In this document: in pieces, positions 1 to 6,614 of the stretch
How positions within the stretch are numbered: the first letter of the stretch is position 1
Layout: each line of letters opens with the position of its first letter
IMG/VR virus record: IMGVR_UViG_3300007276_000217
Coordinates: 1 to 28,400 of that record
Source of the DNA: a virus
Length of the DNA: 28,400 nucleotides
Reading direction: 5' to 3' (one strand)
The notes under the pieces: model-generated
Database searches by the model: none
What the model was told of the DNA's origin: nothing
Seen by the model: the letters and a program-made list of their open reading frames with translations, nothing else
Position numbers and translations under genes: made by a program

Positions 1-13
1 AAGTAAAACTATG

Positions 14-41
14 GGGGAGCTTAATTGCTCCCCTTTTTTTT
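14..41 (+). terminator. Rho-independent terminator at left edge
   Basis: A perfect 7-bp stem (GGGGAGC, 14-20, with GCTCCCC, 27-33) and a 6-base loop are followed by eight T (34-41). This is a textbook intrinsic terminator for rightward transcription, probably closing a + strand gene that lies left of the window. A TAA at 4-6 could be that gene's stop, but its frame cannot be confirmed. Confidence 0.85.
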
Positions 42-53
42 GTGCCTAAATTT

Positions 54-131
54 ATGATACCAGTAACTTAAACGCACCGAGCCTCGCACGTTAACACGTT
101 AGCCAGTGGCTAGAAAATGATACCAGTAACT
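54..131. repeat. Two copies of a 15-base direct repeat
   Basis: ATGATACCAGTAACT occurs at 54-68 and again at 117-131, exactly 63 bases apart. Each copy is followed by related sequence (CGCACCGAGCC after the first, CGCGTCGAGCC after the second), so the duplicated unit is probably about 30 bases. Palindrome copy 1 (100-112) lies between them. The setting, in a gene-free region just after a terminator, suggests a binding-site cluster or part of a replication origin; this is inference. Confidence 0.7.
100..112. repeat. 13-base palindrome, copy 1 (G centre)
   Basis: TAGCCAGTGGCTA is a perfect 6+1+6 inverted repeat, lying between the two 15-base direct repeats and not next to a start codon. It is one of eight copies found only in the first 6.6 kb of the window. 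Confidence 0.9.
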
Positions 132-264
132 GCGTCGCGTCGAGCCAATGTAACCACGTAAGTTATTGATATCATTGCAATGTTACAAAATATAAGGGTA
201 ATGTAACCAAATGTTACCTTTTTTTCAGAGAAAAGTTACATTATGCTCTCGTGGTAAATGGTGT

Positions 265-277
265 TAGCCAGTGGCTA
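265..277. repeat. 13-base palindrome, copy 2 (G centre)
   Basis: A perfect TAGCCAGTGGCTA inside the gene-free region among the GTAAC motifs, about 300 bases upstream of the promoter. Like copies 1 and 8 it has G at the centre and is not attached to a ribosome-binding site. Confidence 0.9.
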
Positions 278-307
278 ATGGTTGTAAGCAATGGGTGTAA
301 AAAGGTC

Positions 308-322
308 TATATATATATATAT
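308..322. repeat. TA dinucleotide run
   Basis: An uninterrupted alternating T/A tract of 15 bases, followed within a few bases by TATAAT (326-331). The tract should melt easily. The TATAAT has no good -35 partner, so I do not call a promoter here. It could be a DNA-unwinding element if the region is an origin. Confidence 0.6.
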
Positions 323-576
323 TCTTATAATGTTACTTTCTAAAAAACTGTACGTTCTTGTTGGCTTGACCCCCTTCGCGCTAGTCCTTTGTAACCTTTT
401 CTAATCGTGTCTCTCAGCCCCTTCATAATTCTCACCTAAAAGTAACATTGTAACATTCCAATCTTTTCAATACCTTACAGACCACACACAGGTAACATTA
501 TGGAACATTACAGCACATTGCACCAAACCCCACCATTAAACACCAAACAAGTTAAAACAATAAGTAACCACATCGT

Positions 577-605
577 TTGACATTTCCTGATACTTGTGTT
601 ATACT
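577..605 (+). promoter_or_regulatory. Strong sigma-70 promoter for the early operon
   Basis: The -35 box TTGACA (577-582) matches consensus exactly. A 17-base spacer separates it from TATACT (600-605), which matches five of six consensus bases and is preceded by a TGN extended -10. Transcription should begin near 612 and read rightward into the gene at 705. This implies that host RNA polymerase transcribes the accessory operon. Confidence 0.85.
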
Positions 606-672
606 GTAAGTATGATCAAGCAAAGTAATTATACAATATGACGCAACACACGACAACACGTCATACAACCCT

Positions 673-685
673 TAGCCACTGGCTA
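673..685. repeat. 13-base palindrome, copy 3 (C centre, leader type)
   Basis: TAGCCACTGGCTA ends 19 bases before the ATG at 705. The intervening leader (acaacaaac-ggagaaacaa) is nearly identical to that after copy 5, so palindrome, spacer and ribosome-binding site behave as one duplicated unit. Confidence 0.92.
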
Positions 686-704
686 ACAACAAACGGAGAA
701 ACAA

Positions 705-908
705 ATGCAATGTAAGAAATGTGACAATCAATTCTCAGTAGATCGAGCAATGTTAGGTTACACAACATGCCTTGACTGCGGTGACCAAGCCGCGACCCAA
801 GCACGCCTCGGTTGGACTATCGTACCCTTACCTAAACAAGGTTACACACGTATTACCAATATCGAAGAACTAAAGTACCTTAACCAAAAACCATTAGCCA
901 CTGGCTAG
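705..908 (+). CDS. Small zinc-ribbon-like phage protein
   Basis: A 67-residue protein and the first gene after the promoter. Two CxxC knuckles (Cys3/Cys6 and Cys22/Cys25) predict a small zinc-binding ribbon in the first 30 residues. The C-terminal half (WTIVPLPKQGYTRI...) resembles small uncharacterised proteins I recall from marine phages. The start is supported by GGAGA eight bases upstream. The last four codons and the stop (L-A-T-G-stop) lie inside palindrome copy 4, so the repeat supplies the end of the protein. As a small Cys-ribbon early product it could bind nucleic acid or host transcription machinery, but that is only inference. Confidence 0.75.
   Translation: MQCKKCDNQFSVDRAMLGYTTCLDCGDQAATQARLGWTIVPLPKQGYTRITNIEELKYLNQKPLATG
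895..907. repeat. 13-base palindrome, copy 4 (C centre, leader type)
   Basis: TAGCCACTGGCTA lies across the 3' end of the gene at 705, giving its stop codon TAG at 906-908, and ends 14 bases before the ATG at 922. The following leader (gagaggagaagaag) is of the short type shared with copies 6 and 7. Confidence 0.92.
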
Positions 909-921
909 AGAGGAGAAGAAG

Positions 922-1092
922 ATGACGTTTGAAATGTTAATCACATTATACGCAGGGGCATTACTTGTTTACGTACCCTACGTACTAATCAAGGTGGTCA
1001 GAACTAGACGAGAACATGACCGCCTACGTAAAGAATTTATAATGCAACATCCAAACCATGAGTATTGGAACAGAGGAGGAGAAGACCAATGA
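922..1092 (+). CDS. Small single-pass membrane protein
   Basis: A 56-residue ORF with a strong AGGAG site (910-916) eight bases before its ATG and only a short gap after the previous gene. Residues 4-25 (from FEMLITLYAGALLVYV) form one hydrophobic helix. A Lys/Arg-rich stretch follows (KVVRTRREHDRLRK), then a polar tail. By the positive-inside rule the C terminus should sit in the cytoplasm. The stop overlaps the next start as ATGA (1089-1092), indicating translational coupling. I do not recognise a family. The early position is compatible with a membrane-acting early protein such as an inhibitor or superinfection factor, but nothing in the sequence proves this. Confidence 0.7.
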   Translation: MTFEMLITLYAGALLVYVPYVLIKVVRTRREHDRLRKEFIMQHPNHEYWNRGGEDQ

Positions 1093-1973
1093 ACTTTGAA
1101 ACAAACACAGCCCCGACCCTTGCATCGTCAGCACTACTAGTTGACTTACGCATATCACAAGCAACACTTAGGAAGCTCGACAAGAGAGCTTCACAGGAAG
1201 TTGTTAACACAAACAATGCCAAGAGCGGCGTTGCGAATGTCCATAAAGCCCTACTTGGTGATAGCAATATCTTTCAGGCTATCGGCAAACACGTGGGTAA
1301 TGCACGCAACTTGCATGTGAGTATGACAACACCTTGGAGTGATGGTGGTCAACGCCTGATACCTACCAAGCGATACTTTGACTACACTAATACAATGTCA
1401 GATATGCAGAATGAGTTTGCCAATCTATGCGAGAAGTTCTTCATTGAGTACCCAAACCAAGTAGAGCAAGCCAAACTTAAGCTTGGTGACTTGTTCAATA
1501 AAAGTGACTACCCAAGTATAGAGGAACTCAAGCTTAAGTTTGCGTGGAATGTATACACGTTCCCATGTCCAGATGCAGGTGACATACGTGTCGATCTCCC
1601 TGCCGAGGCACTCAAGCAAGTTCGAGATGATTGCGAAGCAAGCTACAACAGTATGATAACCAAGTCTATGAATGATGTGTGGACACGTATACACGAAGCA
1701 CTTTCAAAGATGTCCAGGACTATCGACTTCGGTGACAATGAGAAGAAGAGTATATTCCGTGACACGCTCGTGTCCAATGTGACTAGTATAGTTGATATGC
1801 TTTCGGATTTTAATCTCGATAATAATCCTGAGAAAGAGAAGATACGTCAGCAACTGGAGTACACGTTCCAAGGTGTTACACCTGATGCACTACGTGAGGA
1901 CGCACACTTTCGCGCTCAAACCAAGAAGAACGTGGACGACATCCTTAAATCATTACCGTCAATTGGTATTTAA
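1089..1973 (+). CDS. Unknown helical protein preceding the MoxR ATPase
   Basis: A 294-residue, mostly helical and charged protein with no signal peptide or membrane segment. I start it at ATG 1089 rather than 1065: GGAGGAG lies just upstream and the ATG overlaps the preceding stop as ATGA. No catalytic motif is obvious. Its place immediately before a MoxR-type ATPase and a VWA protein recalls three-gene phage and plasmid cassettes in which a DUF3150-type protein comes first. I cannot confirm DUF3150 membership. It may be a substrate adaptor or third subunit of the ATPase/VWA machine; this is inference from position. It ends three bases before palindrome copy 5. Confidence 0.75.
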   Translation: MNFETNTAPTLASSALLVDLRISQATLRKLDKRASQEVVNTNNAKSGVANVHKALLGDSNIFQAIGKHVGNARNLHVSMTTPWSDGGQRLIPTKRYFDYTNTMSDMQNEFANLCEKFFIEYPNQVEQAKLKLGDLFNKSDYPSIEELKLKFAWNVYTFPCPDAGDIRVDLPAEALKQVRDDCEASYNSMITKSMNDVWTRIHEALSKMSRTIDFGDNEKKSIFRDTLVSNVTSIVDMLSDFNLDNNPEKEKIRQQLEYTFQGVTPDALREDAHFRAQTKKNVDDILKSLPSIGI

Positions 1974-1975
1974 CC

Positions 1976-1988
1976 TAGCCACTGGCTA
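1976..1988. repeat. 13-base palindrome, copy 5 (C centre, leader type)
   Basis: TAGCCACTGGCTA ends 19 bases before the ATG at 2008. The leader acaacaat-ggagaaacaaa matches that of copy 3 almost base for base, although the genes that follow are unrelated. Confidence 0.92.
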
Positions 1989-2007
1989 ACAACAATGGAG
2001 AAACAAA

Positions 2008-3102
2008 ATGAATAATTCAGCAAAACAAATGTATGCGGTGTCACTTGACCAATGCGTAGATGCAATGGTGGCGTATGGCAACAAGCGAACTCTATACTGT
2101 CAAGGTCACATGGGTATCGGTAAATCGTCGATGCTTACAGAGTTGGCGAAGCGACTACCAAACCACACGCCCTGTTACTTTGACTGTACCACCAAGGATC
2201 TCGGTGACATTATGATACCCAAGATGGCACAGTTAGATGGTCAGAACTATGTGACATACGCAACCAATGAAGAACTTGGCGTACACTTGAACAAACCTAT
2301 CATACTGATGATTGACGAGTTCGGTAAGGCAAACACTGCGGTGAAGAACGCATTGCTACGTGTCATACTAGAGCGCAAGATCGGTAGCTATGAACTACCA
2401 GAGGGAAGCATAGTGTTTGCCACATCGAACCTTGGAACAGAGGGCGTTGGTGATATGTTGTTACCACACCATCGTGATCGTCTGGTAACTGTACAGATAC
2501 GTAAACCTGATTACCTTGAGTGGATTGAGTGGGGTATCAACAACGGTATACATCCATCGGTACTAGGGTTTGTCAAAGACTTCCCTGCGGTATTGCAGAC
2601 ATTCGAAGATGTTAAAGACCCAACTGAGAACCCATACATTTACCATCCGCAACTACAACGCGTGGCTTTTACGACACCACGTTCCCTACATATGGCATCC
2701 GACTTACTACACGCACGGGGGTCGATAGATGATCACACCCTAACAAGTTTACTTATGGGTACTATCGGTGATCAAGGCGCTATGGACATGATGGCCTTTG
2801 TCAAACTAGCGGATCAACTACCATCCCTCGACAGTATCAAGAACGACCCCAAGAACGCGAGGGTTCCAGAGAGTGCGAGTGCCACATGTATGGTTGTATA
2901 CAGGTCATTGGCTTCAATGGAGAAAGACTGGATCAACGCGTGGATGGACTACATGCCAAGGCTAAACAAAGAAGCCCAAGGTATGTTTGTCAACGGTGCG
3001 AGGAACCCGAAGTACAGTAGGATCGACGTGGTTATGTCTAACGCCAAGTTTACCGAGTGGGCGAAGGACAACACATACATGTTCACAGCAGATAAAAAGT
3101 AA
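2008..3102 (+). CDS. MoxR/CobS-type AAA+ ATPase
   Basis: A 364-residue AAA+ ATPase of the MoxR kind. Visible motifs are Walker A GHMGIGKS (residues 33-40), Walker B ILMIDEF (99-105), sensor-1 Asn in FATSN (137-141), and an arginine-finger region HHRDR (154-158). A helical lid and a C-terminal domain follow. MoxR ATPases form hexameric rings that remodel a partner, typically delivered by a VWA-domain protein binding through its metal site. Here that partner is the next gene. GGAGA eight bases upstream fixes the start, after palindrome copy 5. The gene ends in a double stop, TAA then TAG, the second supplied by palindrome copy 6. The remodelled target is unknown. A CobS-like label would fit equally, but no cobalamin genes are present. 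Confidence 0.9.
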   Translation: MNNSAKQMYAVSLDQCVDAMVAYGNKRTLYCQGHMGIGKSSMLTELAKRLPNHTPCYFDCTTKDLGDIMIPKMAQLDGQNYVTYATNEELGVHLNKPIILMIDEFGKANTAVKNALLRVILERKIGSYELPEGSIVFATSNLGTEGVGDMLLPHHRDRLVTVQIRKPDYLEWIEWGINNGIHPSVLGFVKDFPAVLQTFEDVKDPTENPYIYHPQLQRVAFTTPRSLHMASDLLHARGSIDDHTLTSLLMGTIGDQGAMDMMAFVKLADQLPSLDSIKNDPKNARVPESASATCMVVYRSLASMEKDWINAWMDYMPRLNKEAQGMFVNGARNPKYSRIDVVMSNAKFTEWAKDNTYMFTADKK

Positions 3103-3115
3103 TAGCCACTGGCTA
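3103..3115. repeat. 13-base palindrome, copy 6 (C centre, leader type)
   Basis: TAGCCACTGGCTA abuts the TAA stop at 3100-3102 and ends 14 bases before the ATG at 3130, with the short leader gagaggaaaacaaa. Confidence 0.92.
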
Positions 3116-3129
3116 GAGAGGAAAACAAA

Positions 3130-4389
3130 ATGTTAATGTTAAATAATCTAACTGAAGAGCAACGGTTGTCCAAGGCCGTTGTCTCTATCATGGGCAACGA
3201 TGAATACGCCGCGTTGTCTGGGGTGTTGATGATAGGTGAGAGGTGTATCAAAGATGATGTGCCAACTGCCTACACCAACGGTAGGGATGAATACTATGGA
3301 CGTGGATTTGTTACAGGATTGACCGACCCACAGTTACGCTTCCTTGTACTACACGAAGTAGGACATAAGATGTATAGACATATCCACAACTACCAACACC
3401 TACACAAGCTAGACCCACAGCTAACCAACATGGCTATGGACTACGTTATCAACCTACAGATCATGGACGAGAACAAGAATGGTTTTGTGGAGTGGATCGA
3501 AGGTGGGTGTCTCGATGAGAAGTATCGAGGTATGAATACTGAAGAAGTGTTTAAGCTACTGTATGATGACACGTCATCAGGTAATGGCGACGACGATGCA
3601 GGTGGGAGTCCAAGTACAACAGGTGATGGGGCAGACAGCGGTAGTCCAAATACCACAGGTGATGGAAACACTGCTACAGGTAAGCCGTTTGATGACCATG
3701 ACTTTGATGGCGCGAAGGAGATGACCGAGGGTGAGAAGCAAGAACTCGAACGTGAGATCGACGAAGCGATACGCCAAGGTGACATGGTTGCAGGGAAGCT
3801 AGGCAATAAGGGTGCGCGTGATCTGGGTGAGTTACTTGAACCTCAAGTCAACTGGCGTGAAGTGTTGCGTGAGTTCATCTCGTCTACATGTGCAGGGAGT
3901 GACTACTCTACGTGGAACAGGCCGAACCGCAGATACATTGGCATGGACATCTATATGCCAAGCGGTATCTCTGAGAAGGTCGAGGAACTGGTATTAGCGA
4001 TAGATACATCAGGCTCGATTGGCAAAAATGAACTGTCGGTGTTCTTGTCTGAAATCAAGTCTATCTGTGATACGGTCAAGCCCTCATGTGTACGTGTGAT
4101 CTATTGGGATACCGAGGTGTGCCGTGATGAGAAGTACGAGACACATGAACTCGATACGTTGGTCAAGTCAACCAAGCCAAGAGGTGGCGGCGGTACGAAT
4201 GTCGAGTGTGTGCCAGAGTACATGGCCGAGCATGGCATCAAACCACAGGCTGTTATCGTGTTAACAGATGGTTACTTATACGGTGGCTGGGGTCAGTGGA
4301 CATGCCCTGTACTGTGGACAGTCCTAGATAATAAGACCGCGAAACCAAGCGTGGGTAAAGTAGTCCACGTCAAATCAAATAATATGTAA
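3130..4389 (+). CDS. DUF2201-type metallopeptidase-like/VWA protein
   Basis: A 419-residue two-domain protein. The N-terminal domain (about 1-145) carries HEVGH at 75-79, the zinc-binding HExxH of the putative metallopeptidase half of DUF2201, followed by a conserved-looking helix with MAMDYVIN (101-108). A Gly/Ser/Thr/Asp-rich linker with two similar SPxTTGDG units spans roughly 150-185. The C-terminal VWA domain starts near 285 with DTSGS (292-296). GGGGTN (352-357) and LTDG (378-381) complete a MIDAS metal site. Such proteins pair with MoxR ATPases, and the upstream neighbour is one. Whether the zinc site is proteolytic or structural cannot be told from sequence. Ribosome-binding sequence is GAGAGG, eight bases before the ATG. 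Confidence 0.88.
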   Translation: MLMLNNLTEEQRLSKAVVSIMGNDEYAALSGVLMIGERCIKDDVPTAYTNGRDEYYGRGFVTGLTDPQLRFLVLHEVGHKMYRHIHNYQHLHKLDPQLTNMAMDYVINLQIMDENKNGFVEWIEGGCLDEKYRGMNTEEVFKLLYDDTSSGNGDDDAGGSPSTTGDGADSGSPNTTGDGNTATGKPFDDHDFDGAKEMTEGEKQELEREIDEAIRQGDMVAGKLGNKGARDLGELLEPQVNWREVLREFISSTCAGSDYSTWNRPNRRYIGMDIYMPSGISEKVEELVLAIDTSGSIGKNELSVFLSEIKSICDTVKPSCVRVIYWDTEVCRDEKYETHELDTLVKSTKPRGGGGTNVECVPEYMAEHGIKPQAVIVLTDGYLYGGWGQWTCPVLWTVLDNKTAKPSVGKVVHVKSNNM

Positions 4390-4394
4390 ACAAT

Positions 4395-4407
4395 TAGCCA
4401 CTGGCTA
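4395..4407. repeat. 13-base palindrome, copy 7 (C centre, leader type)
   Basis: TAGCCACTGGCTA lies six bases after the stop of the VWA gene and ends 14 bases before the ATG at 4422, with the short leader gaggagaaaacaaa. Confidence 0.92.
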
Positions 4408-4421
4408 GAGGAGAAAACAAA

Positions 4422-5426
4422 ATGGTAACGAGATATCAACACTCTACTAATCTGGATACGTTTCACCAAGTAGAAGAAATGTATAACACAACGAAACCAA
4501 TAGTGAGTAAGAAGCACCCACTGCACCATGATATAAGGCCGTTTGGCCCGCGCCACCGTAAGTGGGAACGTGTAAAGAAGTTCTCATATAATTGTTACGG
4601 TCTGATGGACGGCGGTAGCTATGACAGTCTGGGTAAAGCCACACTACAATATCACGACAGTGGAACCCCACAACCCAAGGATATCAAAGAGGAGAAGAAG
4701 TTCGCACCGATACTCTGGACATATGATGGAACGAGAGAGCGGATACGCATACGCAACGAGATAGGTGATTACACACATACAATACGTAACACCATGCTTG
4801 AGAATGCAATACCAAGTAACATACGCTTCTACTGTCACAATGGCAGACAGTACATTGGTACAGGGCATGACTTCGGTGGCGAACATATTGATTACTTTCT
4901 ACCCAAGGGTGACTATCCACTTGAGTTCGAGCGAGAAGTGAACACGCATCTATGGCGTATATGTAGTGACACGTATCAGTATGTGCATCCCAAGAAGCGT
5001 GTGAATAAGAAGCGTAAAGCAGAGATCAAACCATACAGTGATAAACTCTTGGAGTATGTGGTTAGTATGTACAATATCCTACCAAGCACCGATGATGATT
5101 ACTTCAACAAGACGAGTGAAGAACTTAAGGAACATTGTGGTTATTGGTTAAATCGATACACCTATCATAACCATGATCTTTCTGATGTTATATGTGATCC
5201 AAAGTGGCACAGGCATGTAACAAGTTTGTTTCAATGTGAGATGTATCATTTCTTACGTAACCGCCAACCTTGGGGTGAACGTGACAGTATTGAGAACAAG
5301 TTAGGAGGTGATGTGGACTTGCCGACGCTACGGGCGAGGTACAACAGCTTCATCAATCAATACTGTCAACTCATATCTACAATAGCAGGGTCAGCTAAAA
5401 TTATAAAAAGGGAGAAAACAAAATGA
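4422..5426 (+). CDS. Hypothetical phage protein of the MoxR/VWA operon
   Basis: A 334-residue soluble protein rich in Tyr, His and Arg, with no signal peptide, membrane segment or motif I can assign. It contains YTHTIRN (about residue 112), and the following gene contains nearly the same heptapeptide, YSHTIRN. This hints at a distant relationship or shared ligand. A GAGGAG site after palindrome copy 7 gives the start. Its stop overlaps the next ATG as ATGA, so the two are probably translated together. Position suggests it works with the ATPase/VWA pair, perhaps as client or adaptor; no direct evidence. Confidence 0.75.
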   Translation: MVTRYQHSTNLDTFHQVEEMYNTTKPIVSKKHPLHHDIRPFGPRHRKWERVKKFSYNCYGLMDGGSYDSLGKATLQYHDSGTPQPKDIKEEKKFAPILWTYDGTRERIRIRNEIGDYTHTIRNTMLENAIPSNIRFYCHNGRQYIGTGHDFGGEHIDYFLPKGDYPLEFEREVNTHLWRICSDTYQYVHPKKRVNKKRKAEIKPYSDKLLEYVVSMYNILPSTDDDYFNKTSEELKEHCGYWLNRYTYHNHDLSDVICDPKWHRHVTSLFQCEMYHFLRNRQPWGERDSIENKLGGDVDLPTLRARYNSFINQYCQLISTIAGSAKIIKREKTK

Positions 5427-6277
5427 GTTATAAAGCAAAACGTGTAAGTGATATTGACGATAATCTAACAGGTGAGCAGAATGATGGAGTAAAGAACTTC
5501 ACGCACCGACTGAGCAAACAGATGCGTGGTATAGATTTTCATTATAGAAACGAAAATTCATCTTGGGTATTCATGGAGGGGCAACCCTACTGCATGGGAT
5601 GGGTTGCCTTTGGCGACTTTCGCGATAGTGGCAAAGGTATTGAGAACTATGTCGTGTACTCTCATACTATACGGAATATGAAGTATAGTAGTGGTCACAG
5701 CGATCAGCATTACATGGTAATGTCTTTACACTTGAAGGACGGTGTGAAGAACGCGAAGCGGTATCTTAAAAACTTTACTATGTTTGACATAGCCAATGAA
5801 ACCTTGGGTCTTGTGAGACGGAAGTTTAACTCAGCGCGTCAAGAGGTACGGCGAGATGCAGATGAGATAAAGGGTAAGTTGTTTACGAGTAACGCTATGT
5901 ATCGTGAGATGGAACATCTATCTAATACTGGTTACGCGTTCTTAGACCCCGCGTTCGGGCAACAAGTTAAAGACTATGTAACATCTCAACAGGAGAAGAA
6001 AGTATCCGATGCTAAAAACCTACACCTACACCTTATAAAAGTATATGAGAAACTAGGTGAACAACACTTCGACGTGGTGCGGATTAACGATGCAGATGAC
6101 AGGTTCATACTTAGCCATAAAGATTTTCCAATAGAGTCTATAAAAACCTACGTTGATGAAACGCTCCCTGGTGAGCTGGCAGGTAAGCTATCAGTTGTAA
6201 ACATCTTAACACAAGATCAGTATGTTGAAGATGTGGGCTACGCATTGGGTGATGGTATGTACTATGTCGCAACTTGA
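5423..6277 (+). CDS. Hypothetical phage protein with YSHTIRN motif
   Basis: A 284-residue protein I do not recognise. The N-terminal third is aromatic-rich and contains YSHTIRN (about residue 79), matching YTHTIRN in the upstream gene. The middle (about 115-215) is helical and highly charged, and the C-terminal part looks globular. GGGAG eight bases before the ATG supports the start, and the ATGA overlap couples it to the preceding gene. No palindrome precedes it, so within this operon overlap and palindrome leaders seem to be alternative junctions. Confidence 0.75.
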   Translation: MSYKAKRVSDIDDNLTGEQNDGVKNFTHRLSKQMRGIDFHYRNENSSWVFMEGQPYCMGWVAFGDFRDSGKGIENYVVYSHTIRNMKYSSGHSDQHYMVMSLHLKDGVKNAKRYLKNFTMFDIANETLGLVRRKFNSARQEVRRDADEIKGKLFTSNAMYREMEHLSNTGYAFLDPAFGQQVKDYVTSQQEKKVSDAKNLHLHLIKVYEKLGEQHFDVVRINDADDRFILSHKDFPIESIKTYVDETLPGELAGKLSVVNILTQDQYVEDVGYALGDGMYYVAT

Positions 6278-6569
6278 TATTCCCCTTAACACGTTATATG
6301 TTGTGAGCGTACATCCTAATAAGGATCACATCAAGTTACAATGTATTGGTATGAATTGTGTTGACAACACATTGAAAGATAGCTATGACCATTGGGATGC
6401 ACTACCTGATTTTATCAAAGGCAAAGTAGCTGTGCTAATGTTGGTAGGCTATGATAGGGAGGTCAAGGGTGTTGGCATTAAACGAATGAATCGTACTGGC
6501 GTTGAAAGTTATTATGTGTACGATAAGCTTAGTAAAGGTACTTGGGCTAATGCGTGGATAAGACGCTAG
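6264..6569 (+). CDS. Small hypothetical protein, last gene of the accessory operon
   Basis: A 101-residue protein if started at ATG 6264 (MSQLDIPLN...). Upstream in-frame ATGs from 6222 exist but would lie deeper inside the previous gene and add a segment that looks like its out-of-frame shadow. A modest GGTGAT precedes 6264, with a 14-base overlap into the upstream gene. The body alternates strand-like hydrophobic stretches (LNTLYVVSV, VAVLMLVGY) and ends in basic WIRR. I recognise no family. The stop codon TAG (6567-6569) is the first triplet of palindrome copy 8. Confidence 0.65.
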   Translation: MSQLDIPLNTLYVVSVHPNKDHIKLQCIGMNCVDNTLKDSYDHWDALPDFIKGKVAVLMLVGYDREVKGVGIKRMNRTGVESYYVYDKLSKGTWANAWIRR

Positions 6570-6579
6570 CCAGTGGCTA
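6567..6579. repeat. 13-base palindrome, copy 8 (G centre)
   Basis: TAGCCAGTGGCTA begins with the stop codon of the upstream gene and lies ten bases before a UUCG-loop hairpin. It is 65 bases from the next start codon, so it is not a leader-type copy. It marks the right limit of the palindrome set and of the accessory operon. Confidence 0.9.
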
Positions 6580-6588
6580 ACATTAAAC

Positions 6589-6614
6589 ATAGGGAGGCGT
6601 TCGCGTCTCTCTAT
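6589..6614 (+). promoter_or_regulatory. 11-bp hairpin with TTCG tetraloop
   Basis: Arms 6589-6599 (ATAGGGAGGCG) and 6604-6614 (CGTCTCTCTAT) pair over 11 bp with two G-T wobbles around TTCG. An eight-T run occurs only at 6625-6632, ten bases after the stem, so this is not a clean intrinsic terminator. Lying between the accessory operon and the replication module, it could be an attenuator, an RNA-processing or stability hairpin, or a weak terminator. Confidence 0.65.

Larger units (their letters stand above)
150..568. repeat. Cluster of GTAAC/GTTAC motifs in the gene-free region
   Basis: GTAAC or its complement GTTAC begins at 150, 182, 203, 213, 235, 332, 391, 442, 450, 492 and 564, and also at 63 and 126 inside the direct repeats. 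That is 13 hits in about 500 bases where about one is expected by chance. Several extend to TGTAACC or TGTTACC, and the pair at 203-217 faces inward as a short inverted repeat followed by a T-run. No ORF of useful length covers the region. The pattern fits iterated binding sites for an initiator or transcription regulator. The role is inferred. Confidence 0.6.

Noticed and set aside
1065-1091. Start of the 294-residue gene at ATG 1065
   Set aside because: That segment reads MEQRRRRP, which is the ribosome-binding sequence GGAGGAG translated. ATG 1089 has the site in the right place and the ATGA overlap.
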